Below, one piece after another: positions 1 through 8,336 of a stretch of 64,000 nucleotides of DNA. Source of the DNA: Moorella humiferrea. GTDB taxonomy: Bacteria > Bacillota > DSM-521 > Neomoorellales > Neomoorellaceae. Numbering within the stretch: position 1 is the first letter of the stretch; the number at the start of each line of letters is the position of its first letter. The notes below the pieces were generated by a model, which saw only the letters and a list, made by a program, of their open reading frames with translations, was not told where the DNA came from and did no database searches. The stretch spans positions 966,001 to 1,030,000 of the forward strand of contig NZ_CP136419.1 in NCBI RefSeq assembly GCF_039233145.1. Reading direction: 5' to 3'. The translations under genes were made by a program, and so were the position numbers.

Positions 1-133
1 TGACAAGTTTATTTTTTCTTTATGCAACGCTAGTGCCGAAATAGGAATAGTTGAAATTAGGTTGCCTTAACAGGACTAGAAAAAGGAATAAGTAAAGCCT
101 TTTTGGAAGGTGGGGGGATACTCTAGACTTGCC

Positions 134-709
134 ATGAAAAGAAACATATCCGTAGCAATAATTTTTGCCGCCTTAATTACCTTGATATTAGGTAGTACGT
201 ACTGGTATATAGAATGGTTTGGGTGGAATACGGCTCCCAAGCGAGCTGATGTGATTATAGTGTTAGGTGCTGCTGTTTGGGCGAATGGTCCAAGCCCGGC
301 TTTAATGGAACGTATTACACTGGCCGAAACTCTTTATCAACAGGGATATGCGCCGGCGCTAATTACGACAGGCGGCATTGGGAGATTTAATCCTACCCCG
401 GAAGGAAGCGCCGCCCGGCAGGTTCTTATTTCCCATGGTATCCCTGCCAATGTAATTTATGAGGAAGTCACTTCGAGCAACACCAGGGAAAACCTGGTTG
501 GGGCCCTCAACATTATGCGCAAACACGATTGGAAAAGTGCGATTATTGTCACCCATGATTTTCACCTTTTACGGGCCATGACCGAAGCTCGCCGGCTAGG
601 CATAGAGGTTTCCGGCGCCGGTGTCCATGAAACAGCCATGTTTAGGCCGCCGCTGGTACTACGAGAGGTAATCGCTAACCTGGTTAAAGCGATCGGGTAT
701 AACTTGTAA
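134..709 (+). CDS. YdcF-type DUF218 membrane-anchored protein
   Basis: 191 residues from the ATG at 134; a GTG at 110 in the same frame would add eight residues, but the G-rich stretch at 105–118 then serves as its ribosome site. An N-terminal hydrophobic segment (about residues 6–25) is followed by a DUF218 fold: the start motif RADVIIVLGAAV, the central TTGG turn, the SSNTREN motif and VTHDFHLLRA near the end. DUF218 proteins (YdcF, SanA, ElyC) are linked to envelope processes, and the exact reaction is not known. The protein is probably membrane-anchored with the domain outside. It stands alone; the next gene is on the other strand. Confidence 0.85.
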   Translation: MKRNISVAIIFAALITLILGSTYWYIEWFGWNTAPKRADVIIVLGAAVWANGPSPALMERITLAETLYQQGYAPALITTGGIGRFNPTPEGSAARQVLISHGIPANVIYEEVTSSNTRENLVGALNIMRKHDWKSAIIVTHDFHLLRAMTEARRLGIEVSGAGVHETAMFRPPLVLREVIANLVKAIGYNL

Positions 710-804
710 ATGTATCTTTGCTAAGTGCGTAATAAGGTCTTTCATTAAAAGGGGTGTAATCCTAGCCTAAATAAGCGTAATGCTTAAATAGTTATAGACA
801 AAAG

Positions 805-990
805 ATGGTAAATTGGTATCCTAAAATGACGGTCTACCTTTTATTTAGCTTTGTTAACAGTCATTACCACCTTACAGCCTGCGCCCGATCATCTCAATCG
901 CCAAAAGAAATCGAGGAGGCAGTAGCCCTTGTAAATGGTCTGCAATCTTCTCTCTCTTGTAATTCGGCTGGTCACCCAGCAGCCACTTGA
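805..990 (+). pseudogene. Fragment of a SurA_N-like lipoprotein gene (first copy)
   Basis: A short open frame whose middle reads LTAC followed by ARSSQSPKEIEEAVALVNG. The LTAC looks like a lipobox and EEAVALVNG resembles the start of a SurA/PrsA-type N-terminal domain. After VNG the frame runs into unrelated sequence. Bases 880–940 match 61034–61094 at 57 of 61 positions. I read it as a gene remnant rather than a working gene; the N-terminal stretch is a poor signal peptide and there is no clear ribosome site. It could instead be a tiny lipoprotein gene. Confidence 0.4.
880..940 (+). repeat. 61-bp dispersed repeat, copy 1
   Basis: Direct repeat of 61034–61094, with four mismatches in 61 bases and the same orientation. 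Both copies encode the same peptide segment from a Cys through VALVN. The copies lie about 60 kb apart and similarity stops at both ends. See the remnant at 60978–61279. Confidence 0.85.
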
Positions 991-1001
991 TGCGGTAGGC
1001 A

Positions 1002-2258
1002 TTACCTCCTCGGTATTACGGTAGACCGCAACGCATCCCACATCTCACCGGGCACCAGCCCCAAGCGCCAGATGGCGATGCCGTCAAGGCCGTAACGCTT
1101 GGCGATACCGACTTTGGTTAAAATACTTGCCGGAGTTTCGGCGGGGGCGGAAATACCGAGTACCAGCTTTTCCGGCGGAACAAGAGCCCTGGCTATCTCC
1201 ACAGCCTGCTTGACAAGGCTTACCGGCTCCGGCGTGGAACCGTAGTCATAGGCCATGATTATGATCCGGTCGGCAAGCCCTCCCAGGGCCTTATAATCGT
1301 ACCCCTGATAGGCGCTGTTGGGGGCGTGGAGGGTGAGGGTTAAGGCAAGGCCGGCAGCTTTAATTCGCCCCGCAAGGTTTCCCACGAACCTGGTGAAGCT
1401 GTCCCGCACCGCCTGCAACTCCTCGCCTGTGTCTTGATAACCTAAACCCTCAAAGTCCAGGTTAATGCCCTGGTACAATACCGCTTCTGCCATTATGTCG
1501 TTAACCGCCCTATTCATCGCCACCTCATCGGCCAGCAGGGAAGAAAGGGTACCGTCCCCGTCGGTTACGTGGACGACCATTTCGGTTTTTAGGTTATACT
1601 CCCTGGCCGCTTTTAGCACCCTTTCCCAGCCGTCCGGCCGCTGCCAGCCGGTCCTGCTCCTGGTCAGGAGTTTTCCTTCTTTGTCCAGGCTGTACCAGCC
1701 CAGGGCCAGCTCGTCTACAATATCCGTGTTTCCTGCCGCGTATTCCGGGTAGGGCCGGCCAAAGAGGTTGGTCCAGCTGCTGGTTCTCTCGTCGCCCAGG
1801 GCATAAAAACCGATCACCGTCATCGCCGCGGGCGGGGAAGTAATCCGGACTTCCATAAGGGCGCCGTCCCAATCCACCCGGCAGCCGAAGGCTTCGCTGA
1901 AAAACCTTAAGGGTATCAACGTCCGGCCGTTAAGGATCTGCGGGGGCACATCCAGGGGTATGGGGGTGCCGTTATGGTAGGCGGTATTGTTGTCGATCTG
2001 GAGCCGGACGGAGTTTTTCCCATCGGTGGCGCTTACCGTCCGGGTGGTGCCGTCCCAGGCCACCTCCACCTTCAACGCTTCCCCAGTGGCGCGAAAAGGG
2101 ACCAGGACGCGACCGTTCTGGATAATTGGTTGTACATCAAAATCGACCCGTAGTCCGTCTACAAAGACCGGGATTTCCTGCTGCCCCTGGGCTAAGCCCG
2201 GCCGCGACAAACCGGCGGTCAATAAAAGTATAACAAGTACAACCGTCAGCCGTTTCAT
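1002..2258 (-). CDS. Secreted GH18 (YaaH-like) protein with copper-amine-oxidase-type stalk domain
   Basis: 418 residues; start at 2258 chosen because a signal peptide (MKRL followed by a hydrophobic stretch ending SRPGLAQG) follows an AGGAGG site. Residues about 30–140 hold two copies of the VPFRATGEAL / IPLRFFSEAF motif of copper-amine-oxidase N-terminal-like domains, a common surface-anchoring module in Clostridia. Residues about 145–410 form a glycosyl hydrolase 18 barrel with GINLDFEG (D268, E270), which matches the DxxDxDxE catalytic motif in reduced form, as in spore-germination YaaH/SleL proteins. Likely role: binding or cutting N-acetylglucosamine polymers in cell wall or spore cortex. 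No partner gene is adjacent. Confidence 0.85.
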   Translation of the reverse strand: MKRLTVVLVILLLTAGLSRPGLAQGQQEIPVFVDGLRVDFDVQPIIQNGRVLVPFRATGEALKVEVAWDGTTRTVSATDGKNSVRLQIDNNTAYHNGTPIPLDVPPQILNGRTLIPLRFFSEAFGCRVDWDGALMEVRITSPPAAMTVIGFYALGDERTSSWTNLFGRPYPEYAAGNTDIVDELALGWYSLDKEGKLLTRSRTGWQRPDGWERVLKAAREYNLKTEMVVHVTDGDGTLSSLLADEVAMNRAVNDIMAEAVLYQGINLDFEGLGYQDTGEELQAVRDSFTRFVGNLAGRIKAAGLALTLTLHAPNSAYQGYDYKALGGLADRIIIMAYDYGSTPEPVSLVKQAVEIARALVPPEKLVLGISAPAETPASILTKVGIAKRYGLDGIAIWRLGLVPGEMWDALRSTVIPRR

Positions 2259-2412
2259 TTTAAACCTCCTGCCAATGGTAGGGGCGATTATTATCGAAAC
2301 GACAAGAATCAAAGTATTCTTTTCGCCCTCGAGCAGGCAATTCCTCCCGGCTTTGCCAGTACTCACCTGAATTTTTACTCCAATGCAGTGCTTAAGGCGC
2401 AAAAGGATATTA

Positions 2413-2441
2413 TTGACAGATTGCCGTCCGCAGGCTAATAT
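2413..2441 (+). promoter_or_regulatory. SigA-type promoter of the GntR–ABC operon
   Basis: TTGACA at 2413–2418 and TAATAT at 2436–2441 with a 17-base spacer. The predicted start near 2448 lies just upstream of the palindrome at 2455–2477. Confidence 0.65.
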
Positions 2442-2454
2442 AATTATGTATTAA

Positions 2455-2477
2455 CTGTATTAATAAAACTAATACAG
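2455..2477 (+). promoter_or_regulatory. Palindromic operator, probable YtrA-family site
   Basis: Perfect inverted repeat: CTGTATTA (2455–2462), a 7-base spacer, TAATACAG (2470–2477). It lies between the promoter and the start codon of the GntR gene. YtrA-type regulators bind GTATTA/TAATAC palindromes, so autoregulation of the operon is a direct inference. Confidence 0.7.
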
Positions 2478-2491
2478 AAGAGGAGGTGCCT

Positions 2492-2875
2492 ATGTTTCAT
2501 CTTGATTTCCGGGATCGTCGCCCCCTGCACGAGCAGATTAAAGAACAGGTCAAAAAGCTCATTATCACCGGCGTACTGCAGCCGGAAGAGCAGATACCTT
2601 CGGTACGCGATCTAGCCCACATGCTCGCCGTCAACCCCAATACCATTCAGAGGGCGTACAAGGAGCTGGAGGCGGAAGGCTACATTTATTCCATCCGCGC
2701 CAAGGGGAACTTTGTCGCCCGACGTGATCCTGGTGTCCACAATTCCCGGCGGGAGGAACTCTTAAAGGAGCTGGAACATAACGTGGCCGAATTAATGTAT
2801 CTCCGTGAACCTTTGGAGCGGGTACTGGAAACCGTACGCGCCGTCTATAAAAAAGGAGGCCTGAACGATGATTGA
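2492..2875 (+). CDS. GntR-family transcriptional regulator, YtrA subfamily
   Basis: 127 residues. ATG at 2492 is preceded by AGGAGG at 2481–2486; a GTG six bases earlier overlaps the ribosome site. The GntR winged helix covers residues about 8–75 (DRRPLHEQIKEQVKKLI, VRDLAHMLAVNPNTIQRAYKELE, GYIYSIRAKGNFV), followed by a short helical tail typical of YtrA-type repressors, which have no effector domain. Its stop overlaps the next start (ATGATTGA), so it is cotranscribed with the ABC genes. It most likely represses this operon through the palindrome at 2455–2477; YtrA relatives respond to cell-wall-active antibiotics. Confidence 0.9.
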   Translation: MFHLDFRDRRPLHEQIKEQVKKLIITGVLQPEEQIPSVRDLAHMLAVNPNTIQRAYKELEAEGYIYSIRAKGNFVARRDPGVHNSRREELLKELEHNVAELMYLREPLERVLETVRAVYKKGGLNDD

Positions 2876-3767
2876 GGTCAGGGATCTAACCAAGAGGTTC
2901 GGCGGTCATGAGGCACTAAAAGGTGTCAGTATTGAAGTTGCCAGGGGTTCTGTTTACGGCTTACTTGGCCCCAACGGCGCCGGCAAGACCACCCTTATTA
3001 AACACCTGGTGGGCGTTTACCGCCAGGATGCAGGAACCGTGACCGTTGCCGGTAGGCCGGTTTATGAGAACCCGGATGTAAAGGCCATCATCGTCTATAT
3101 TCCCGACGAGCTGTACTTTTTCTCTCCATACAGCGTCGAGGAGGCGGCCCGTTTTTACGCCGACCTCTACCCCGGCTGGAGCTGGAAAAGATATGAGATC
3201 TTAAAGCAGGTGTTTGCCATCGATCCGCGACGGCGGATCACCCGCCTTTCCAGGGGGATGCAGAAACAGGTGGCCTTCTGGCTGGGCATTTCCGCCATGC
3301 CTCAAGTTATGGTCCTGGATGAGCCGGTGGACGGCCTGGATCCCATAATGCGCAAGAAAGTGTGGAGTCTCGTGCTTCAGGATGTGGCTGAACGGGAAAC
3401 TACGGTTCTGGTATCCTCCCACAACCTGCGGGAATTGGAGGACGTGTGCGATCACGTCGGCATCCTGCATAACGGTTCCCTCCTTCTAGAAAGGGAGCTT
3501 GACGATTTGAAAAGCGATATCCACAAATTCCAAATGGCCTTTACCGGGCAAATTCCGGAAAAAATCTTCTCTTCGGGAACCGTCTTGCACCGGCAGCAAA
3601 AGGGAAGCGTTCTCCAGATAGTAGTCAAGGGAGATAAGGAAAAGCTAATGGCCGAGGCCCGACAGGCCGGACCGGTTATTTTGGACGTCCTGCCCCTTAC
3701 CCTGGAGGAAGTTTTCATCTACGAACTGGGAGGTAGAGGCTATGATATTCAAGGGGTCCTTATTTAA
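2868..3767 (+). CDS. ABC transporter ATP-binding protein (YtrB/BcrA-like)
   Basis: 299 residues. Walker A GPNGAGKTT near residue 37, signature LSRGMQKQ near 126, Walker B VMVLDEPVDGLDP near 146, then the H-loop SSHNLRELE. The C-terminal 80 residues are a family-typical extension. It overlaps the regulator by 8 bases and the permease by 26, so the three form one translation-coupled operon. Likely drives the adjacent permease; the substrate cannot be told from sequence, though the operon type suggests an envelope-stress or antimicrobial-peptide export role. Confidence 0.92.
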   Translation: MIEVRDLTKRFGGHEALKGVSIEVARGSVYGLLGPNGAGKTTLIKHLVGVYRQDAGTVTVAGRPVYENPDVKAIIVYIPDELYFFSPYSVEEAARFYADLYPGWSWKRYEILKQVFAIDPRRRITRLSRGMQKQVAFWLGISAMPQVMVLDEPVDGLDPIMRKKVWSLVLQDVAERETTVLVSSHNLRELEDVCDHVGILHNGSLLLERELDDLKSDIHKFQMAFTGQIPEKIFSSGTVLHRQQKGSVLQIVVKGDKEKLMAEARQAGPVILDVLPLTLEEVFIYELGGRGYDIQGVLI

Positions 3768-5730
3768 AAGGGGCCTTATAATAAGCGATCTCAAGCGCTT
3801 CTGGTGGGTGGGAGGGTTATACGGCATCTTTCTCTTTCTGCTCCTTCCCTTCAACCACATGCTCCAGGAACTACCCATGCAGGAAATCTGGGCCCGGGAA
3901 ATCCTTAGGAGGTCCCTGGACCTTTTCGCGGGCCAGAGCGGGTTCCAGATAGTCCTGATCTGCATCGTGCCGGTGGTCCTGGGAGTCCTTGTTTTCGGGT
4001 ATCTTCACAACGGCCGGGCGGCGGCGGTGATGCACAGCCTGCCCTGCAGCCGGCTGAGCCTATTTTTGAGCCACAGCGCAGCGGGGCTTGTCTTGCTCTT
4101 TCTGCCCGTTATCTTTAACGGACTGGTGCTGGCCCTCCTCAATACGACTACACATCTAAAGGAGTATTATACCTTCCTGGACATTGCCCGTTGGGTGGGC
4201 ATGACGGCCCTGTTCGATACCCTGGTATTCGCCCTTACCGTTTTGGTCGGCATGTTTACGGGCAATGCCATGGCCCATGTGGCCTTTACCTATATCCTGC
4301 AGGTGTTGCCCAATGGGCTGCACGTCCTCCTGGTGGAGAACTTAAGCCGGTGGCTCCACGGATACACCCCTTTAAGTTACCCCGGCGAACTCCCTTACAA
4401 CTTTCCCCTCATGATGTTTGCTTCCGGCACGAGGAGCGATGTATTCACCACGGGCGCCGTGGCCGCCTACCTGCTTGCTTCCGTCGCCCTTTTCGCCGCT
4501 GCCTTCCTTGTCTATCGGGTGCGGCATCTGGAGGCGGCCGGCGACGTCGTCGCCTTTCCTTTCCTGCGGCCGGTTTTTAAGTACGGCGTTACGACCTGCG
4601 CTATGCTCCTCGCCGGAACTTATTTCGCCGCCCGGTATAGGAGCGCGCCGGCGGTAATCCTTTGGGGGTACCTCTTCGGCTCTTTGCTAGGCTATTTTGC
4701 GGCCGAGGCCATGCTGCAGAAATCTTTAAAAGTATGGGCCTCTTACCGTGGTTATCTGGTTTACGGGGCGGTTGTCGCCGTCCTGGTGTGGGGGCTTGCC
4801 ACCGACGTTACCGGTTATGTCCGGCGCGTTCCCGCTCCGGAAGAGGTGCAGAAGGTTTACTTCGGTAGCAATTTAGGGGAATGGATACACCTGGAGATGC
4901 TTAAAGATGCCGATGTGGGAGATCCCCGGTACGAAGGCCGGATGTTCTTTGAAGATCGGAACAACATCGAGCACCTTGTCCGCCTGCACCGTGAGCTGGC
5001 GGCCGACCGCTCTAATCAAACCGGGGCAACCCGGTATATCATCTACACCCTGGCCGACGGCAGTTATTTGGCCCGCCGCTACGAAGTAGATGAGAGGAAA
5101 TACGCCGCTTTCTTAAAACCCCTATACGAATCCTTCGAGTATAAAAAGGCCCGGTTTCCCGTGTTGACCCAGGAGCCGGAGGAGATAAAGATGATTGAGA
5201 TCAATGATTATCGAGTTCCCAAGAACCCACTAATCCTGTCCCACCGGGAAGAGATCCGTGAGTTTACAGACCTGTTGAAACAGGATATTATGGAGGCCAC
5301 CTTTGCAGAAATGACGGCCGGAGGGAAGCATCACGTCACTATCAACGTGATGGGAGCGAACGGTAGAAGCGATCAATATGCCCTTCTCAACGGGTACAGG
5401 TCGGTCATCGCATGGTTAAAGAAAAAGGGGTATTATGAAGGCATTGTTTTACAGCCGGAGGAAGTGGAATATGTCGCCCTGGAGAACCCGGCCGATTACG
5501 AAAGGCCCGGCGAGGTCGCGAAGCCCCGCCGGGTGGAAATCAGGGACCGTCAGGTGATCGAGGAACTCCTTAATATCGAGGCCCCGCCCGAGTTCACCGG
5601 GAACATAAGACCGATCGTAGTCATCTTTTACGGCAGGACGACTGCGGGACCCTTCGAGTACCACAGCTATATCAACCCGTATGGTACCCTTTCGGCGGCG
5701 TTAAAGGAATACGTTGAGCAACTGGATTAG
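3742..5730 (+). CDS. ABC transporter permease with large C-terminal soluble domain
   Basis: 662 residues. About eight hydrophobic segments lie within residues 15–350, in the ABC-2-type arrangement. Residues about 365–662 are hydrophilic, without a hydrophobic segment, and contain charged stretches such as YVRRVPAPEEVQKVY and PLILSHREEIREFTDLL, like the C-terminal domain of other YtrC/YtrD-type permeases (DUF6449 as I recall it). The domain probably sits outside the membrane. The start overlaps the ATPase gene. A terminator follows at 5761–5797. Confidence 0.8.
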   Translation: MIFKGSLFKRGLIISDLKRFWWVGGLYGIFLFLLLPFNHMLQELPMQEIWAREILRRSLDLFAGQSGFQIVLICIVPVVLGVLVFGYLHNGRAAAVMHSLPCSRLSLFLSHSAAGLVLLFLPVIFNGLVLALLNTTTHLKEYYTFLDIARWVGMTALFDTLVFALTVLVGMFTGNAMAHVAFTYILQVLPNGLHVLLVENLSRWLHGYTPLSYPGELPYNFPLMMFASGTRSDVFTTGAVAAYLLASVALFAAAFLVYRVRHLEAAGDVVAFPFLRPVFKYGVTTCAMLLAGTYFAARYRSAPAVILWGYLFGSLLGYFAAEAMLQKSLKVWASYRGYLVYGAVVAVLVWGLATDVTGYVRRVPAPEEVQKVYFGSNLGEWIHLEMLKDADVGDPRYEGRMFFEDRNNIEHLVRLHRELAADRSNQTGATRYIIYTLADGSYLARRYEVDERKYAAFLKPLYESFEYKKARFPVLTQEPEEIKMIEINDYRVPKNPLILSHREEIREFTDLLKQDIMEATFAEMTAGGKHHVTINVMGANGRSDQYALLNGYRSVIAWLKKKGYYEGIVLQPEEVEYVALENPADYERPGEVAKPRRVEIRDRQVIEELLNIEAPPEFTGNIRPIVVIFYGRTTAGPFEYHSYINPYGTLSAALKEYVEQLD

Positions 5731-5760
5731 CTCCGGTTGCCAATTAAACCTTGGACAAAA

Positions 5761-5797
5761 GGCCCCGTCTCTGCTAAATTAAGGGATGGGGTCTTTT
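5761..5797 (+). terminator. Rho-independent terminator of the ABC operon
   Basis: GC-rich arm 5761–5771 pairs (with G·U pairs) with 5783–5793, followed by a T run TCTTTT. It shows that an ATG at 5786 in frame with ftsY lies in the terminator stem and is not the ftsY start. Confidence 0.7.
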
Positions 5798-5824
5798 GAT
5801 ACGAATAAGGGAGGGCAACTTACT

Positions 5825-6760
5825 TTGAGCTTATTTAGCAGGTTAAAGGAGAGTTTAAATAAAACGCGGGATAACTTTACCCGGCGGGTGGGGATTTTAC
5901 TTAACGCCAGCAGCCGCCTGGACGACGATTTTTTTGATGAGCTTGAGGAGATCCTGGTAACGGCCGATGTCGGCGCCAATACCAGCATGGAACTGGTGGA
6001 GCGAATAAGACGGGAAGTAAAAAACAGGCGGATAACCGAGCCAACGGCAGTCGGCGAGCTGCTATGTGAAGAAGTTACAAAGATTCTCGGTGAAGAAGTA
6101 CCGCGTCTGGCCTGGTCGCCGGCCCCGCCGACGGTTTACCTGGTGGTGGGGGTCAACGGCGCGGGGAAAACGACTACCATCGGCAAGCTGGCCTATCGCT
6201 TCAAACAGGAAGGCAAAAGGGTCATCCTGGCGGCGGCCGACACCTTCCGCGCCGCGGCCGGGGAGCAGTTGGATGTCTGGGCCGGGAGGGCCGGGGCCGA
6301 ACTCATCCGCCACCAGGCCGGCGCCGATCCGGGAGCCGTGGTTTACGACGCTTTGCAGGCGGCCCGCAACCGCCGTGCCGACGTGGTCCTGGTGGACACT
6401 GCCGGCCGCCTGCAGACCAAGGTAAATCTAATGGACGAGTTGAAGAAGATCCGCCGGGTGATTGAGCGGGAGCTACCGGGAGCGCCCCACGAGGTGCTCC
6501 TGGTCCTTGACGCCACCACCGGCCAGAACGCCCTTTCCCAGGCCAGGCTTTTTAGCGAAGCGGTGGGCGTTACCGGGATCGTCCTGACCAAGCTCGACGG
6601 CACGGCCAAGGGCGGCGTGGTCCTGGCCATTGCCGCTGAAATGGGGATCCCGGTGAAACTGGTAGGCCTTGGCGAAGGCCTGGACGATCTGAAGGAATTT
6701 CAGCCCCGGGAGTTTGCCGCCGCCCTGTTCAGCGGCCTGGCTGGGGTAAAGGAGGAATAA
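5825..6760 (+). CDS. ftsY: Signal recognition particle receptor FtsY
   Basis: 311 residues from the TTG at 5825, with GGGAGGG at 5809–5815 ahead of it. The SRP GTPase NG domain fills the protein: N-domain helices (residues 1–85), G1 [14 protein letters not shown], the [11 protein letters not shown] insertion-box motif, G3 DTAGR and G4 [10 protein letters not shown]. The acidic A domain of enterobacterial FtsY is absent, as is usual in Firmicutes. FtsY docks ribosome–SRP complexes at the membrane. Its partner Ffh is encoded 3 kb downstream, separated by mtaD and an aldo/keto reductase. The deaminase gene begins two bases after its stop. Confidence 0.97.
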   Translation: MSLFSRLKESLNKTRDNFTRRVGILLNASSRLDDDFFDELEEILVTADVGANTSMELVERIRREVKNRRITEPTAVGELLCEEVTKILGEEVPRLAWSPAPPTVYLVVGVNGAGKTTTIGKLAYRFKQEGKRVILAAADTFRAAAGEQLDVWAGRAGAELIRHQAGADPGAVVYDALQAARNRRADVVLVDTAGRLQTKVNLMDELKKIRRVIERELPGAPHEVLLVLDATTGQNALSQARLFSEAVGVTGIVLTKLDGTAKGGVVLAIAAEMGIPVKLVGLGEGLDDLKEFQPREFAAALFSGLAGVKEE

Positions 6761-6762
6761 CG

Positions 6763-8043
6763 GTGGGTAAGATTTTTATTAAAGGCTGCACCATCGTCCC
6801 CATCAGCGGACCGGTAATTGAAGAGGGAGTTATCGCCGTCGACGGCGACCGCCTCTATTACGTAGGCCCGGCAAACGCTCTTCCGGCCGGCTGGCAGGCG
6901 GATACCGTCATCAAGGCCGACGATAAAGTGGCCCTGCCGGGCCTGGTGAACGCCCATACCCATGCCGCCATGGCGCTTTTGAGAAGCTACGCCGACGATC
7001 TCCCCTTGAAAGAATGGCTGGAGAAAAAAATCTGGCCCAGGGAGGCGAGGCTTACCCGGGAAGATATTTACTGGGGAACGAAGCTCGCCCTGCTGGAGAT
7101 GATCCGCTCCGGTACCACCACCTTTGCCGATATGTACTTTAATATGGACGCCGTGGCCGAAGCCGTGTTGGAGGCCGGCCTGCGGGGATGTCTCAGTCAA
7201 GGGCTCATCGGTTTTCAGGACGAAGACGGCGGGCGCCTGGCTTCGGGCGTCAGCCTGGTCAAGGAGTGGCAGGGCGCCGGCGACGGCCGCATTACCACCA
7301 TGCTGGGGCCCCACGCTCCCTATACCTGTCCTCCGGAATACCTGACCAAAGTTGCCGACACAGCAGCGGGACTGGGGGTGGGCCTCCACATCCATCTGGC
7401 GGAAACGAAGGGCGAGGTGGCAGATATCCAGTCCCGTTATGGCGCTACCCCCATAGCCCTGGCAAACAGGCTGGGCCTCTTTGAACTCCCGGTCCTGGCC
7501 GCCCATTGCGTCCACTTAACCGCCGAAGACATCTCCATCCTGGCGGAGAAAAAGGTCGGTGTGGCCCACTGCCCGGAGAGCAACTTGAAGCTGGCCAGCG
7601 GTGTGGCCCCGGTGAAGGCCATGTTGTCTGCCGGCGTTAATGTGGCCATCGGTACCGACGGCGCCGCCAGCAACAACAACCTGGATATGGTGGGTGAAAT
7701 ACGCACCTGCGCCCTGCTGGCGAAGGGAATTTCCGGCGATCCCACGGCTGTTCCCGCCCACCAGGCCCTGGTGATGGCCACCTTGAACGGCGCCCGTGCT
7801 CTGGGACTAGATAAGAAAATAGGCACCCTGGAGGCCGGAAAAAAGGCGGACCTCATCCTAGTAAACAAACGCCTGCCTCATATGATGCCGTCCCATAATG
7901 TAGAAGCCGATATCGTCTATGCCGCCAGCGGCAACGACGTCGATACGGTGATCGTCAACGGTAAAATCCTCATGAGCGGAGGAGAAGTAAAAACCCTGGA
8001 CGTTGAGGAGATTTATGCAGAGGTCAAGAAGCGGGCCGGTTGA
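6763..8043 (+). CDS. mtaD: 5-methylthioadenosine / S-adenosylhomocysteine deaminase
   Basis: 426 residues, GTG start. Amidohydrolase barrel with metal ligands in AHTHAAM (residues about 66–71), HIHLAE, AHCVHLT and the final catalytic Asp in IGTDGAASNNN. The close match to the MtaD/SAHD subgroup supports deamination of methylthioadenosine and S-adenosylhomocysteine to the inosine derivatives. Related deaminases such as 8-oxoguanine or guanine deaminase share the fold, so substrate range is inferred. Its 3' end faces a minus-strand c-di-AMP riboswitch whose transcript would read antisense into this gene. Confidence 0.92.
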   Translation: MGKIFIKGCTIVPISGPVIEEGVIAVDGDRLYYVGPANALPAGWQADTVIKADDKVALPGLVNAHTHAAMALLRSYADDLPLKEWLEKKIWPREARLTREDIYWGTKLALLEMIRSGTTTFADMYFNMDAVAEAVLEAGLRGCLSQGLIGFQDEDGGRLASGVSLVKEWQGAGDGRITTMLGPHAPYTCPPEYLTKVADTAAGLGVGLHIHLAETKGEVADIQSRYGATPIALANRLGLFELPVLAAHCVHLTAEDISILAEKKVGVAHCPESNLKLASGVAPVKAMLSAGVNVAIGTDGAASNNNLDMVGEIRTCALLAKGISGDPTAVPAHQALVMATLNGARALGLDKKIGTLEAGKKADLILVNKRLPHMMPSHNVEADIVYAASGNDVDTVIVNGKILMSGGEVKTLDVEEIYAEVKKRAG

Positions 8044-8047
8044 AGGC

Positions 8048-8200
8048 AAAAAAAATTCCACCTCCTTCCACGCCTACGGGGTTAGCTGACGGGTGCGGAC
8101 CCAGGATGGCCCTACCCGGCATCTAGAACAATGCCGGGATTAACCCCAGAAAAACGGTTCCCCCGTTTTCCCACCGAGGAAATTCGGCGATCTGGTGGAA
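8048..8200 (-). ncRNA. c-di-AMP riboswitch (ydaO/yuaA class), orphan
   Basis: Read on the minus strand, 8200 to 8066 contains the hallmark blocks of the ydaO aptamer in order: GCCGAA, GGGGGAACCG, TGGGGTTAATC, a variable hairpin with arms CCCGGCAT/ATGCCGGG, TAGGG, GTCCGCACCC and CAGCTAACCCCGTAGGC. The outer P1 helix is closed by TTCCAC (8195–8200) with GTGGAA (8066–8071). Next come AGGAGG, GGTGGAA (8056–8062) and eight U residues (8048–8055). The 5' arm TTCCACC can pair with either GTGGAA or GGTGGAA, suggesting a switch in which the second pairing sits directly before a U tract. No conserved gene lies downstream on this strand; transcription would enter mtaD in antisense. Confidence 0.85.
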
Positions 8201-8226
8201 GAAAGGATGGAATTGATGGCATTTTT

Positions 8227-8255
8227 ATTGTAGCATGGGAACCTGTTTTTGTTAA
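8227..8255 (-). promoter_or_regulatory. Minus-strand promoter of the c-di-AMP riboswitch
   Basis: Minus-strand TTAACA (8255–8250), a 17-base spacer and TACAAT (8232–8227). The predicted start near 8220 gives a leader of about 20 nt before the aptamer. This argues that the riboswitch is transcribed rather than a dead relic. Confidence 0.65.
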
Positions 8256-8336
8256 CATAAAACTTAGTGGTAAATCTAGAGAGTTTTTTCCAGGGGACTT
8301 TTCAAAAATTAGAGTTTAATGGAAGGGGTGAAGTCT

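Noticed and set aside
7858-8061. 67-residue minus-strand frame directly after the c-di-AMP riboswitch
   Set aside because: It has AGGAGG and a GTG/TTG start, but lies fully antisense to conserved mtaD codons and its sequence looks like no known target of this riboswitch class. Kept only as a possibility in the riboswitch finding.
8131-8319. 62-residue plus-strand frame between mtaD and the aldo/keto reductase
   Set aside because: It overlaps the riboswitch and its promoter on the other strand, has no ribosome site and no recognisable domain.
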